64,000 nucleotides of DNA from Empedobacter stercoris. GTDB lineage: Bacteria; Bacteroidota; Bacteroidia; Flavobacteriales; Weeksellaceae. Below, one piece after another: positions 18,442 to 26,731 of this stretch. The notes below the pieces were generated by a model. The model was not told the DNA's origin. It saw only the letters and a list, made by a program, of their open reading frames with translations, and ran no database searches. The stretch is taken from NCBI RefSeq assembly GCF_965137335.1, contig NZ_CBCRZD010000002.1. One strand, written 5' to 3'. The translations under genes were made by a program, and so were the position numbers. Numbering within the stretch: the stretch's first letter is position 1; every line of letters begins with the position of its first letter.

Positions 18442-18477
18442 AAAAAAAAGCTCAATCTATTTATGGAGATTGAGCTT
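18442..18477 (-). terminator. Terminator between the two Usp genes
   Basis: On the minus strand an 11-bp stem AAGCTCAATCT/AGATTGAGCTT with an 8-base loop runs into eight T, so the upstream Usp gene is terminated before the next one. Confidence 0.85.
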
Positions 18478-18500
18478 TGTATATTCAGTATAAACTAATG

Positions 18501-19328
18501 TTATTCATGAAAAACTAATAAAGGTACCTTGTTTTGAGAAAGGATTTTCTTAGTGAAACTAGGAGAAAATAACTTTTCGAAGAAGCCTTTGTTGCGACTA
18601 ACGACTGTTAATAAATCGATTTTTTCTTCTTTGATAAATTCTAAAACAGCATCAACAGATTCTTCTGCTGTATAAATAGAAAAATCTACAGGTTCGTCTT
18701 TGTAATATTCTTTCCAATGATTAAGCGTAGGGACATCGTAATTTCCATCTTTAGAAACATGTAAACAATGAACTTTGGCTTTGTATCGATATGCAATTTC
18801 TGTTAAAAAATCTAAGGCTTTACGGTCCTTATCTTCAAAAATTGTTGTAAAACCGATGCTTTTTATTCCTTTATATTCATATCCATGCGGAACACTCAAA
18901 ACTGGAATTTTCAGATGTTTAATTGCATTCATCGTATTCGAACCAAAAAGTACTTTATCAAATCCTGTATTTCCTGTTGTTCCCATCACTACAAAGTCTA
19001 CTTTTTCTTCTTCTATAAAAGTTGGTAAAACGAAAGAAAGCATTCCTTCTTTTATAATAAATTTTAAATCAATATTAGAAAATCCATTATCCTCAGCCAT
19101 TTTTCTAAGAAAAGGAATATGATCTTTTAGATTTTCAAATTTATTCAATTCAATGGTATCATATACATTTTGTAAAATGCCAGCATCAATTCCTGCATTC
19201 ACAATTGGATATTGAAAGGCGTGTAAAATATACAACTCTGCATTTTGATTTTCTGCCAAATTCAACGCATACAAAAATGCGTTATTTGCTGTCTCGGAAA
19301 AGTCGGTTGGAAATAATATTTTTTTCAT
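18501..19328 (-). CDS. Universal stress protein, two Usp domains (copy 2)
   Basis: A 275-residue paralogue of the neighbouring Usp gene with the same layout: an ATP-type domain 1 with GTTG...GSN, and a domain 2 in which the glycine motif is replaced by SRNKGFFEKLFSPSF. The first 20 residues are the same as copy 1, yet the codons differ at many third positions, so the duplication is old and the N-terminus is under strong constraint. It is separated from copy 1 by a strong terminator, and upstream of the ATG is TATATTTA, one base off the -7 consensus. Function beyond stress association cannot be stated. Confidence 0.88.
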   Translation of the reverse strand: MKKILFPTDFSETANNAFLYALNLAENQNAELYILHAFQYPIVNAGIDAGILQNVYDTIELNKFENLKDHIPFLRKMAEDNGFSNIDLKFIIKEGMLSFVLPTFIEEEKVDFVVMGTTGNTGFDKVLFGSNTMNAIKHLKIPVLSVPHGYEYKGIKSIGFTTIFEDKDRKALDFLTEIAYRYKAKVHCLHVSKDGNYDVPTLNHWKEYYKDEPVDFSIYTAEESVDAVLEFIKEEKIDLLTVVSRNKGFFEKLFSPSFTKKILSQNKVPLLVFHE

Positions 19329-19462
19329 AATCTATCTCTTTATTAGCTCCCTAAATATACGAAATAAATAGCGTGTAAAATTAATTTGAAGTTAAATATT
19401 ATTGTGTTTTTTTAATTTAAGCTGATTAAAAATATATTCATTTTTGAATAAATTCTTATCCG

Positions 19463-19470
19463 TAACTTTG
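19463..19470 (+). promoter_or_regulatory. -7 element of thioesterase-thiL operon
   Basis: TAACTTTG fits TAnnTTTG and lies 20 bases before the ATG. A TTTG occurs upstream but at a spacing of 16, shorter than usual. Confidence 0.5.
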
Positions 19471-19490
19471 CACTTCATAAATTTCAATTC

Positions 19491-19997
19491 ATGAATAATA
19501 AATATTTCCAGAAAACCATTGTTCGATGGTCAGATTTAGACGCTAATCGTCATTTAGCGAATGCTTCATATATGAATTTCACAAGTTTTGCTCGAATTGC
19601 TTTTTTAAGAGATTTTGGTGTTTCGATGAATAACTTAGCTGAATATGGTATTGGTCCAGCAATTTTACACGAACAATTTTCATTTTTTAAGGAAGCTATG
19701 GAAGGTGAAGAAATTTATATTTCGGTAGAAATTGGTGGAATGTCAGAAGATGGAATGATTTATCAATTTATTCACAATTTGTATAACCAAGATGGTGTAC
19801 ATCTTTGCCATTCTGAATTGACAGGTGTTTGGTTTTCGATGTCGAAAAGAAAAATGCAGGCACCACCAACTGAAATGGTCGAAAATATTAAAAAATCATT
19901 TGAAGGACAAACAATCAAAGCAATGTCAAAACAAGACATTATCAATTTACCTTTTCGTTCAGAAAATATAGATCCTTCAATTTTCAATCAAAAATAA
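19491..19997 (+). CDS. Hotdog-fold acyl-CoA thioesterase
   Basis: A 168-residue single-domain protein of the 4-hydroxybenzoyl-CoA thioesterase/YbgC group. The motif RWSDLDANRHLANASYMNF near residues 12-30 carries the active-site Asp region of that family, followed by a long central helix and GVWFSMSKRKMQAPP late in the chain, also typical. Such enzymes hydrolyse acyl-CoA esters in the cytoplasm; the substrate is not evident. It is followed after 4 bases by thiL, so the two are co-transcribed, but no functional link to thiamine synthesis is known to me. Confidence 0.8.
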   Translation: MNNKYFQKTIVRWSDLDANRHLANASYMNFTSFARIAFLRDFGVSMNNLAEYGIGPAILHEQFSFFKEAMEGEEIYISVEIGGMSEDGMIYQFIHNLYNQDGVHLCHSELTGVWFSMSKRKMQAPPTEMVENIKKSFEGQTIKAMSKQDIINLPFRSENIDPSIFNQK

Positions 19998-20001
19998 AAT
20001 C

Positions 20002-21060
20002 ATGTTAGAAGATAAAAACGTTTCAAAAACAAGTTTAGCCGAAATCGGTGAATTTGGTTTAATTCATCAAATTAAAGAAGGTTTTCCAATCAAGTTAGAA
20101 AGCTCTATCAAAGGAATTGGTGACGATGCTGCTGTTCTTGATTACAAAAAGGACAAAATTGTTGTATCAACAGACATGTTAGTAGAAGGTATTAACTTTA
20201 GTTGGTCGTACATGCCTTTGCGTCATTTGGGATATAAAGCTGTTGTAACTGCAATTAGTGATATTTTGGCAATGAATGCTATTCCAAAACAAATTTTGGT
20301 TTCTATGGCAATCTCAAATCGTTTTACGATAGAAGCTGTTGATGAAATTTACAATGGAATGAAATACGCATGTGACAAATACAAAATCGATATCGTTGGT
20401 GGTGACACCACTTCATCTGTTAGTGGACTTGTACTAAGCATGACCGCAATTGGCTCGGCTCCTGAAAAAGATTTGGCATACAGAAGTGGAGCAAAAGAAA
20501 ATGATTTGGTTGTACTTTCTGGTGATTTAGGTGCATCTTTCCTTGGTCTACAGGTTTTGGAACGCGAAGCTCAAGTATCGAAAGTAAATCCAAACAATCA
20601 ACCTGATTTTGAAAACTATTCCTATTTAATTGAAAGACAGTTAAAACCTGAAGCGAGATTAGATATCATCAATCTTTTGAAAGAATTAAAAGTTAAACCA
20701 ACTTCTATGATTGATATTTCGGATGGATTATCTTCTGAGATTATTCATCTCTCAAAAGAAAGTGGTGTTGGAATTAATATATACGAAGAAAAAATCCCGT
20801 TAGATTCTGTTGTCATTCGCACTGCCGAAGAATTCAAAATCAATCCAATTACATGCGCTTTAAGCGGTGGAGAAGATTATGAATTGTTGTTTACAATTGA
20901 TCAAAAAGATTTTGAGAAAATAAAAGGAAATCCACATTTAACGGTGATTGGTCACGTAACTGGTAAAAACGAAGAGAATTACTTAATTACCCGAGGAAGC
21001 GAACAAATGGTTCCTTTAACTGCACAAGGTTGGGGAGTTGAAACAGAAGAAGAAAGTTAA
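20002..21060 (+). CDS. thiL: Thiamine-monophosphate kinase
   Basis: Phosphorylates thiamine monophosphate to thiamine pyrophosphate with ATP, the last step of cofactor synthesis. The 352-residue protein shows the ThiL/PurM-fold signatures: GIGDDAAVLD near residues 36-45, STDMLVEGINF, the metal-binding GGDTT, ISDGLSSE and the C-terminal SGGEDYELLF. The start at 20002 lies 4 bases after the thioesterase stop. It is longer than the roughly 325 residues of E. coli ThiL, as in other Bacteroidota. No terminator with a T run follows; only a short CGAATTA/TAATTCG palindrome is present just after the stop. Confidence 0.93.
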   Translation: MLEDKNVSKTSLAEIGEFGLIHQIKEGFPIKLESSIKGIGDDAAVLDYKKDKIVVSTDMLVEGINFSWSYMPLRHLGYKAVVTAISDILAMNAIPKQILVSMAISNRFTIEAVDEIYNGMKYACDKYKIDIVGGDTTSSVSGLVLSMTAIGSAPEKDLAYRSGAKENDLVVLSGDLGASFLGLQVLEREAQVSKVNPNNQPDFENYSYLIERQLKPEARLDIINLLKELKVKPTSMIDISDGLSSEIIHLSKESGVGINIYEEKIPLDSVVIRTAEEFKINPITCALSGGEDYELLFTIDQKDFEKIKGNPHLTVIGHVTGKNEENYLITRGSEQMVPLTAQGWGVETEEES

Positions 21061-21085
21061 TTAACGAATTAGTTAATTCGAAAAT

Positions 21086-21136
21086 GTGAGAATTTTAAGA
21101 AGCTGGCATTGAGCTTGTCGAAATGCAACTTCTCAC
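21086..21136. repeat. REP-like intergenic hairpin
   Basis: Nested inverted repeats GTGAGAA/TTCTCAC (21086-21092 and 21130-21136) and GCATT/AATGC (106-110 and 122-126 of the same kilobase block 21.1) enclose GAGCTTGTCGA. The core TTCGACAAGCTCAATG on the minus strand resembles a short element I remember as frequent between genes in flavobacterial genomes. Only one copy is in this window, so its repetitive nature rests on memory. Confidence 0.4.
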
Positions 21137-21219
21137 CAAATATATTATCAAAAGCATTCAAGAAATTGGATGCTTTTTTAGTTTGAAATAAGTTGTAATT
21201 TAGATTATTATTAATAATT

Positions 21220-21561
21220 ATGTCTAAAAAATCAATAAATAAAATGCTATTCAAAACAGGAATTGGGTTGTTATCTTTATCAATTCTAATGCTTATTTAT
21301 GCGATTGCAATGTTTGCAGCAAGAGGTAATTATAGTAAATTTGAAATAAAGCTTTCAGAAATTTCACTTGTTTTTTGGCTCCCTATATTTTGTTTAGGTA
21401 TTTTAATCTTAATAATTTCATTTGTATTAATTACAATAAAAAAACAAAAAAGCTCGTACTTTATTAGTACGAGCTTTTATATTGTTAGCGTTTTCGCTGT
21501 CGAATTATCAATTAAGATAATGGTTCAACTGAAACGTAAGATCTATCGTTACGTTTTTTAG
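21220..21561 (+). CDS. Small membrane protein of unknown function
   Basis: I do not recognise this 113-residue product. It has two strong membrane segments, about residues 12-34 and 46-70, and a third hydrophobic stretch (77-98). The frame has no stop before the rpmA terminator hairpin (21443-21478); it reads through the hairpin and overlaps the 3' end of rpmA on the opposite strand by 50 bases. The part after about residue 72 is therefore translated terminator and antisense sequence and looks like a frame that lost its original stop. The gene may be real but degenerate, or spurious. Confidence 0.45.
   Translation: MSKKSINKMLFKTGIGLLSLSILMLIYAIAMFAARGNYSKFEIKLSEISLVFWLPIFCLGILILIISFVLITIKKQKSSYFISTSFYIVSVFAVELSIKIMVQLKRKIYRYVF
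21443..21478 (-). terminator. Terminator of rplU-rpmA
   Basis: On the minus strand a 12-bp stem AAAGCTCGTACT/AGTACGAGCTTT with a 5-base loop is followed by a long T-rich run. It lies inside the plus-strand small membrane frame. Confidence 0.8.
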
Positions 21562-21769
21562 TGAAAACAACTTTTCCGTCAACTAAAGCGAATAATGTGT
21601 GATCCTTACCGATTCCTACATTATCACCAGGATGATGTTGAGTACCTCTTTGACGAACAATAATGTTACCAGCGATTGCTGCTTGTCCACCAAAAATTTT
21701 AACACCTAAACGTTTCGAATGTGATTCACGACCATTTTTCGAACTTCCGACCCCTTTCTTATGTGCCAT
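21512..21769 (-). CDS. rpmA: 50S ribosomal protein bL27
   Basis: An 85-residue ribosomal protein of the large subunit near the peptidyl-transferase centre. The N-terminus MAHKKGVGSSKNGRES and the motif QRGTQHHPGDNVGIGKDHTL are those of bL27. There is no cleavable N-terminal extension of the kind seen in Firmicutes. It follows rplU by 43 bases in the usual L21-L27 operon. Confidence 0.98.
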   Translation of the reverse strand: MAHKKGVGSSKNGRESHSKRLGVKIFGGQAAIAGNIIVRQRGTQHHPGDNVGIGKDHTLFALVDGKVVFTKKRNDRSYVSVEPLS

Positions 21770-21812
21770 TTCGTTTTGTTTTTAAGAGTTAATAATTAAT
21801 CTCTGCTCAATC

Positions 21813-22118
21813 TTAACCGATTGAAGCAATTTCAATTTTAGTGAATTGTTGACGATGACCGTTAGACTTTTGGTAACCTTTTCTTCTTTTCTTCTTGAAA
21901 ACGATTACTTTGTCTCCTTTCACGTGTTCAACGATTTTAGCTACTACGGTAACTCCGTCTATAACTGGGGCGCCGACAGTGATTGCTCCGTTATCAGTTA
22001 ATAAAACACGATCGAATTTTACTTCTTCTCCTGCTTCACCTGCTAAACGGTTTACAAACAATTGTTGGTCTTTTTCAACTTTGTATTGAAGCCCTGCTAT
22101 CTCTACAATTGCGTACAT
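21813..22118 (-). CDS. rplU: 50S ribosomal protein bL21
   Basis: A 101-residue large-subunit protein with the family start MYAIVEIAGLQYKVEKDQ and the C-terminal KRRKGYQKSNGHRQ RNA-binding region. It heads the rplU-rpmA operon. Upstream, TATCTTTG on the minus strand (22149-22156) fits the -7 promoter consensus and gives a leader of about 30 bases. Confidence 0.98.
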   Translation of the reverse strand: MYAIVEIAGLQYKVEKDQQLFVNRLAGEAGEEVKFDRVLLTDNGAITVGAPVIDGVTVVAKIVEHVKGDKVIVFKKKRRKGYQKSNGHRQQFTKIEIASIG

Positions 22119-22233
22119 AAATTAATGTTTATAAATGAAAATTGAGTGCAAAGATAATCAAAATTTTGAATTTAAGAACTTGAATTGATTGAAATTTAGT
22201 TAGAAAGATGAAAAAACTATGACATATCTTCTA

Positions 22234-22263
22234 TTTGGATTAATTAAAAATAACATATCTTTG
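22234..22263 (+). promoter_or_regulatory. Promoter of feoAB with start codon directly behind it
   Basis: TTTG at 22234-22237 and TATCTTTG at 22256-22263 are 18 bases apart, close to the Bacteroidota consensus. Only CA separates the -7 element from the feoA ATG at 22266. No iron-box could be identified with confidence. Confidence 0.65.
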
Positions 22264-22265
22264 CA

Positions 22266-22532
22266 ATGAAAATCAAAGATAGATTGGTAGAGATGGTTGA
22301 AAATTATTCTTTAAAAGATTTAAAAATTGGTGAACAAGCTGTTGTAATTGGTTTTACGACTGAAGATGTTCCTGCAAAATTTTATGAAATGGGTTTTGTC
22401 CCAGGTACTAATTTACTGGTTAAAAACAAAGCTCCTTTTGGTGGTCCTATTTGCATCAGTATTGTATCGAACAAGTCTGTTTTAGCATTAAGAAGAAACG
22501 AAGCCGATAAAATCTTGATAACAAAGAAATAA
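22266..22532 (+). CDS. feoA: Ferrous iron transport protein A
   Basis: An 88-residue cytoplasmic SH3-like protein that acts with the FeoB transporter. Family features are the KIGEQAVVIGF start of the SH3 barrel, the YEMGFVPGTNLLVKN core and the closing VLALRRNEADKI. Its last base overlaps the first of feoB (TAATG), indicating translational coupling. The ATG at 22266 begins just two bases behind the -7 element, so the mRNA is probably leaderless; a later in-frame ATG (MVENYSLKDL, about residue 10) would give a more typical FeoA length and cannot be excluded as the true start. Confidence 0.92.
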   Translation: MKIKDRLVEMVENYSLKDLKIGEQAVVIGFTTEDVPAKFYEMGFVPGTNLLVKNKAPFGGPICISIVSNKSVLALRRNEADKILITKK

Positions 22533-24631
22533 TGAATCATTATAAAATTGCCTTAATTGGTAACCCAAATGTTGGTAAAACTTCGTTATTTAATAAGCTT
22601 ACAAATCTTCGTCAAAAAGTAGGAAATTATCCTGGTGTGACGGTAGAGAAACGTGAGGGGAATATTGAACGAAATGGAAACAAATTTTTCATTACAGATT
22701 TCCCAGGAACGTATACTATTTATCCAAGCTCTTTGGATGAAGAAATTGTTTTCAAAACTTTAGGAAACAAAACCGATAAACATTATCCTGATTTAGCCAT
22801 TGTTATAGGTGAACCATCAAATTTAAAACGTTCGATTTTATTGTATCAACAAGTTCGAGATTTAGATGTTCCTGCGATTTTTGTCATTAACATGAAAGAC
22901 GAAATCAAGAGCAAAGGCCTTAACATTGATTTACCAAAATTAGAAGATTTTCTTCAAACTAAAATATACTTAACAAACGCTCGTACAAGCGAAGGTATCG
23001 ATGAATTGGTAGATGCTTTCACTAAAAAAGCAACCGATTACACTAATCATTATGCAATCTCGAAAGAATATCTTTCAGTCGTAGAGAATGTAAAAAATGA
23101 ATTTCAATTAGATTCTAATTATCAAGCTTGGCAATATCTATCGCAAAAAGAAGTTCCTTTTCTATCAAAAGAGAAGCAAGATAAGTTAGAAGCAATAAAA
23201 AAAGAAAACGCTATTATTTCGAAGCGTTTACAAGTAAAAGAAGCTTTAGATCGAAATAAAATTTTAGAGGAGAAATTAAATACCATCATTTCTTATAAAT
23301 TCGAAGGAAATGAAACTTTAACTGATAAAATTGACAAAATATTAATTCATCCAGTTTTTGGTTATGTTATCTTTTTAGGGATTTTATTATTAATCTTTCA
23401 AGCTGTTTACGCATGGTCAGCTCCATTAATGACAATGGTTGAAGACCTGTTTGGTTGGTTTGATGAAAAAGTAATTAGTTTTTTACCCGAAGGACCCATC
23501 AATGAAATTGTTGGTGGCGCTATAATACCAGGAATAGAAGGTATTGCTGTTTTTGTTCCTCAAATTGCCATTTTGTTTTTATTCATTTCGATTATGGAAG
23601 AAACAGGGTACATGAGTCGTGTTGTATATTTGATGGATAGATGGTTAAAACCTTTTGGATTAAGTGGAAAAAGTGTTGTACCATTAATCTCGGGCGCTGC
23701 TTGTGCAGTACCAGCAATTATGTCTGCGCGTAACATCGAAAATGACAAAGAACGCTTATTAACGATACTTGTCACCCCATTTATGACGTGTTCTGCTCGT
23801 TTGCCTATTTATATCGTTCTGATTGCCTTGGTAATTCCTGACGAAAAAATATTTGGTTTCAGTTACCAAGCCTTGGCCTTATTTGTGATGTACATATTAG
23901 GTGTTGTTGGTGCTTTAGGAAGTGCCATTTTACTGAACTTAATTATAAAAGCAAAACATAAAAGTTTCTTGATTTTAGAGATACCAACGTACAAACTTCC
24001 TGATTGGAAAAATGTTGGAATTAATGTATGGGAAAAAACATTAGGTTTCTTAATTGATGCTGGTAAAATAATATTTGCAATTTCGATTATTCTATGGGTT
24101 TTAGGAACATTTGGACCAGGAGAACAATTTAAAAATGCAGAAGAGATAGTTACTGCTCATCACCCAAAAATGGATGAAGATGATTTAGCCAATGAAATTG
24201 CTTCTTATAAATTAGAACATTCATACTTAGGAAGATTAGGAGCAGTTATAGAACCAGTTGTAGAACCGTTGGGATATGATTGGAAGATGGGAATTGGTTT
24301 GATTTCTTCCTTTGCTGCCCGTGAAGTATTTGTCGGAACAATGTCAACTGTTTATAGTTTAGGCGAAGTTGATGTGGAAGACGATGGTCAAAAAGATCGT
24401 TTACTTCATCGTATGCAATCAGAAATCAACCAAAATACAGGTGAACCTGCATATAATCTTGCAACAGGAGTTTCGTTGTTATTATTCTACGCTTTCGCAA
24501 TGCAATGTATGAGCACTATCGCGATTGTAAAAAGAGAAACAAATTCTTGGAAATGGACATTGATTCAGACAGGATTTATGACTGGTTTAGCATACATTGT
24601 TGCATTTATTGCATATCATTTATTAAAATAA
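22532..24631 (+). CDS. feoB: Ferrous iron transporter FeoB
   Basis: A 699-residue inner-membrane Fe2+ transporter. The cytosolic N-terminal GTPase domain has G1 GNPNVGKTS at residues 10-18 and G3 DFPG near residue 58; a GDI-like helical region follows, and then a membrane part with two Gate-type segments containing SGAACAVPAIMSAR and the C-terminal FYAFAMQCMSTIA. Cysteines in both gates are conserved in FeoB. It is co-transcribed between feoA and a Cys-rich accessory gene. It is shorter than the 773-residue E. coli protein, as usual in Bacteroidota. Confidence 0.96.
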   Translation: MNHYKIALIGNPNVGKTSLFNKLTNLRQKVGNYPGVTVEKREGNIERNGNKFFITDFPGTYTIYPSSLDEEIVFKTLGNKTDKHYPDLAIVIGEPSNLKRSILLYQQVRDLDVPAIFVINMKDEIKSKGLNIDLPKLEDFLQTKIYLTNARTSEGIDELVDAFTKKATDYTNHYAISKEYLSVVENVKNEFQLDSNYQAWQYLSQKEVPFLSKEKQDKLEAIKKENAIISKRLQVKEALDRNKILEEKLNTIISYKFEGNETLTDKIDKILIHPVFGYVIFLGILLLIFQAVYAWSAPLMTMVEDLFGWFDEKVISFLPEGPINEIVGGAIIPGIEGIAVFVPQIAILFLFISIMEETGYMSRVVYLMDRWLKPFGLSGKSVVPLISGAACAVPAIMSARNIENDKERLLTILVTPFMTCSARLPIYIVLIALVIPDEKIFGFSYQALALFVMYILGVVGALGSAILLNLIIKAKHKSFLILEIPTYKLPDWKNVGINVWEKTLGFLIDAGKIIFAISIILWVLGTFGPGEQFKNAEEIVTAHHPKMDEDDLANEIASYKLEHSYLGRLGAVIEPVVEPLGYDWKMGIGLISSFAAREVFVGTMSTVYSLGEVDVEDDGQKDRLLHRMQSEINQNTGEPAYNLATGVSLLLFYAFAMQCMSTIAIVKRETNSWKWTLIQTGFMTGLAYIVAFIAYHLLK

Positions 24632-24635
24632 TACT

Positions 24636-24806
24636 ATGGACAATATTTGGATACAATATGGTTTTATTGCATTTCTTTTCGGATTTGCCATTTGGTATAT
24701 TGTAAAATTAATAAGAAACTCATTTAGTTCAAAAGGAGGAGGTTGCTCCAAAGGATGTGGCTGTGCTCCAACTAAAGATGAATTTCAGAAAAAGGCTAAC
24801 TCATAA
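24636..24806 (+). CDS. FeoB-associated Cys-rich membrane protein
   Basis: A 56-residue protein starting 4 bases after feoB. It has one N-terminal membrane helix (about residues 8-26) followed by a Gly/Cys-rich cytoplasmic or periplasmic tail with CSKGCGC at residues 37-43. This matches the FeoB-associated Cys-rich protein family found next to feoB in many bacteria; it may bind metal or an iron-sulphur cluster, but the function is not established. The stop codon lies inside the loop of the operon terminator. Confidence 0.88.
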   Translation: MDNIWIQYGFIAFLFGFAIWYIVKLIRNSFSSKGGGCSKGCGCAPTKDEFQKKANS

Positions 24807-24821
24807 AGTTAGCCTTTTTTA
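24791..24821 (+). terminator. Terminator of the feo operon
   Basis: A 10-bp stem AAAGGCTAAC/GTTAGCCTTT closes a 7-base loop that holds the stop codon of the last gene, and ends in a T run. Confidence 0.85.
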
Positions 24822-24929
24822 TTTCAAAATTTCGGAGTATTTTTACACTAAAAAGAATTAGTATTTATCAATTATTTTATTGATTTCTAATTAGTTTTAT
24901 TTCATTTATTCGGAATTATATTTTACAAA

Positions 24930-25556
24930 ATGGACAATTGGATAATCATTTCTTTCGTTATTTCAGCTTTAATCATTTTAGGCGTAATTATTTACATTAT
25001 CTCAAAAAATAAAAAAAATAAAATTATTCAAGAGATTGAGTTAAGTACGAATAATGATAAAATAAAAACTGTAAAGAACGAAGTTGCTGCTAAAAAAATT
25101 GTAGAAATTAAATCAACAGGAAATATAGAATCTGAATCTACTCCACAACAAGATATACGGGAAGAAAAAATCGTTAGTAATCTGAGTATCTCCTCAAAAA
25201 CAGAAAACGATTTGTTACGAAAGTTAGAGCAATTTGAGAAAAATAATGATTTTATCAAAAAGGACATAAATCTTGCTGTACTATCAAAACAGTTTAAAAC
25301 AAATACGAAATACCTTTCTGAAGTGATTAAAACTCATCGGCAAAAACCTTTTAATACTTACTTGAATGAGTTAAGAATAAACTATATCGTCAACCGTTTA
25401 AAAAATGAACCGAAGTACATCAATACAAAAGTGAGTTATTTAGCAAGTGACTGTGGATTCACTTCTCATAGTACTTTTACCACTATTTTCACTCAAATTA
25501 TGAACGAATCACCTTCTGTTTTTGTAAAAAGAATAAAAGAAGAACAAAAAAAATAA
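24930..25556 (+). CDS. Membrane-anchored AraC-type regulator
   Basis: A 208-residue protein with one N-terminal membrane helix (residues 4-24), a Lys-rich stop-transfer (KNKKNK), a linker of about 65 residues, and a C-terminal AraC-type helix-turn-helix domain (about 105-205). The DNA-binding part includes LNELRINYIVNRLKN and the second-helix signature VSYLASDCGFTSHSTFTTIF. Bacteroidota have many regulators made of TPR repeats, one membrane helix and an AraC domain; this looks like that type without the TPR sensor. Targets are unknown. It stands alone between the feo operon and meaB, with no clear terminator downstream. Confidence 0.8.
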   Translation: MDNWIIISFVISALIILGVIIYIISKNKKNKIIQEIELSTNNDKIKTVKNEVAAKKIVEIKSTGNIESESTPQQDIREEKIVSNLSISSKTENDLLRKLEQFEKNNDFIKKDINLAVLSKQFKTNTKYLSEVIKTHRQKPFNTYLNELRINYIVNRLKNEPKYINTKVSYLASDCGFTSHSTFTTIFTQIMNESPSVFVKRIKEEQKK

Positions 25557-25728
25557 TAATTCTGTTTTATAAAAACATATCCTATTCATTTACAACCAGT
25601 AAATTAATTTATACCTTTCTTTTAAAATCTATATTAATAGAAGAGCTATATAAAAAATCCTATCAAAATTAACTTTATATTTTTTTATTCTTGATTAAGA
25701 TTCTATCTTTAATTTAAGATTATGTCTT

Positions 25729-26700
25729 ATGCGAAAAATAGAACCAGAAATACTTGCACAAAAAATTAAAGAAGGTGATCGATTTGCCTTATCAAGAGCA
25801 ATTACACTTGCGGAAAGTAATCGATTAGATGACCTTAATTTAGCACATCAAGTTATTAGTTTACTAACCACTTCCAAAACATCTAAAAGGATTGCTATTA
25901 CAGGAATTCCAGGTGTTGGAAAAAGTACATTTATTGAGTCTTTAGGAAAGTATATCGTTCAACAAGGAGAAAAAGTTGCTATTCTTGCAATCGATCCAAG
26001 TAGCTCTTTGTCTAAAGGAAGCATCTTAGGCGATAAAACTCGAATGGAAGATCTATCCCGAGAAGAAAACGCATACATTCGTCCAAGCGCTTCTAATGGC
26101 TCTTTAGGCGGAATTACATCGCGTACCTATGAAGCTATTTTACTATGCGAAGCTGCTGGTTTCGAAAATATTTTAATCGAGACTGTTGGAGTTGGACAAT
26201 CGGAAACACTTGTAAACGAGATTTCAGATCTTTTTCTTTTCCTACAACTTCCTGGTTCTGGAGACGATTTACAAGGGATTAAACGAGGAATAATGGAAAT
26301 GGCAGATCTAATTTTTGTCAACAAATCCGATTCATTTCAAGAAAAATTAGTGAAAGATGCAAAATTAGATATTGTACGCTCATTACAGTTTTTACCAACA
26401 AAAGCATCTCAATGGAAAAGAAAATCGATTATCGGATCTGGATTAATCGGAAAAGGAGTTCCTGAGTTATGGGAATTAGTCCAAGATTATTTTACATTTA
26501 TTAATGAAAACGATTATTATCGTTCAAATAGAGAAAATCAGCAACTAAAACAAGCTGAGCGATACACTATTGATTTGATTAATCAACATTATTTAAAAGC
26601 TTTAAAAGCTCATCCAATTGAACTAAACAAACACATTTCTGCTTTTGAAATGGCAAAAGATTGGCTAAACAATCATTCAGTTGAAATGACTATAAAATAA
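25729..26700 (+). CDS. meaB: Methylmalonyl-CoA mutase-associated GTPase MeaB
   Basis: A 323-residue G3E-family GTPase that protects and loads adenosylcobalamin in methylmalonyl-CoA mutase. It has a P-loop GIPGVGKST near residues 61-69, the AIDPSSSLSKGSILGDKTRM segment characteristic of MeaB/ArgK, ETVGVGQSE (G3 region) and VNKSD (base recognition). The mutase large subunit, its partner, is 13 kb away on the same strand. The last 8 bases of the gene are included in the 113-bp inverted repeat that continues into the terminator and a minus-strand tRNA-Asn. Confidence 0.95.
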   Translation: MRKIEPEILAQKIKEGDRFALSRAITLAESNRLDDLNLAHQVISLLTTSKTSKRIAITGIPGVGKSTFIESLGKYIVQQGEKVAILAIDPSSSLSKGSILGDKTRMEDLSREENAYIRPSASNGSLGGITSRTYEAILLCEAAGFENILIETVGVGQSETLVNEISDLFLFLQLPGSGDDLQGIKRGIMEMADLIFVNKSDSFQEKLVKDAKLDIVRSLQFLPTKASQWKRKSIIGSGLIGKGVPELWELVQDYFTFINENDYYRSNRENQQLKQAERYTIDLINQHYLKALKAHPIELNKHISAFEMAKDWLNNHSVEMTIK

Positions 26701-26731
26701 AAAAAGACAATCGTAATGATTGTCTTTTTTG
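26699..26731. terminator. Bidirectional terminator, meaB / tRNA-Asn
   Basis: A 12-bp stem AAAAAGACAATC/GATTGTCTTTTT with a 5-base loop, flanked by A and T runs, serves meaB on the plus strand and the tRNA-Asn pair on the minus strand. Confidence 0.85.
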
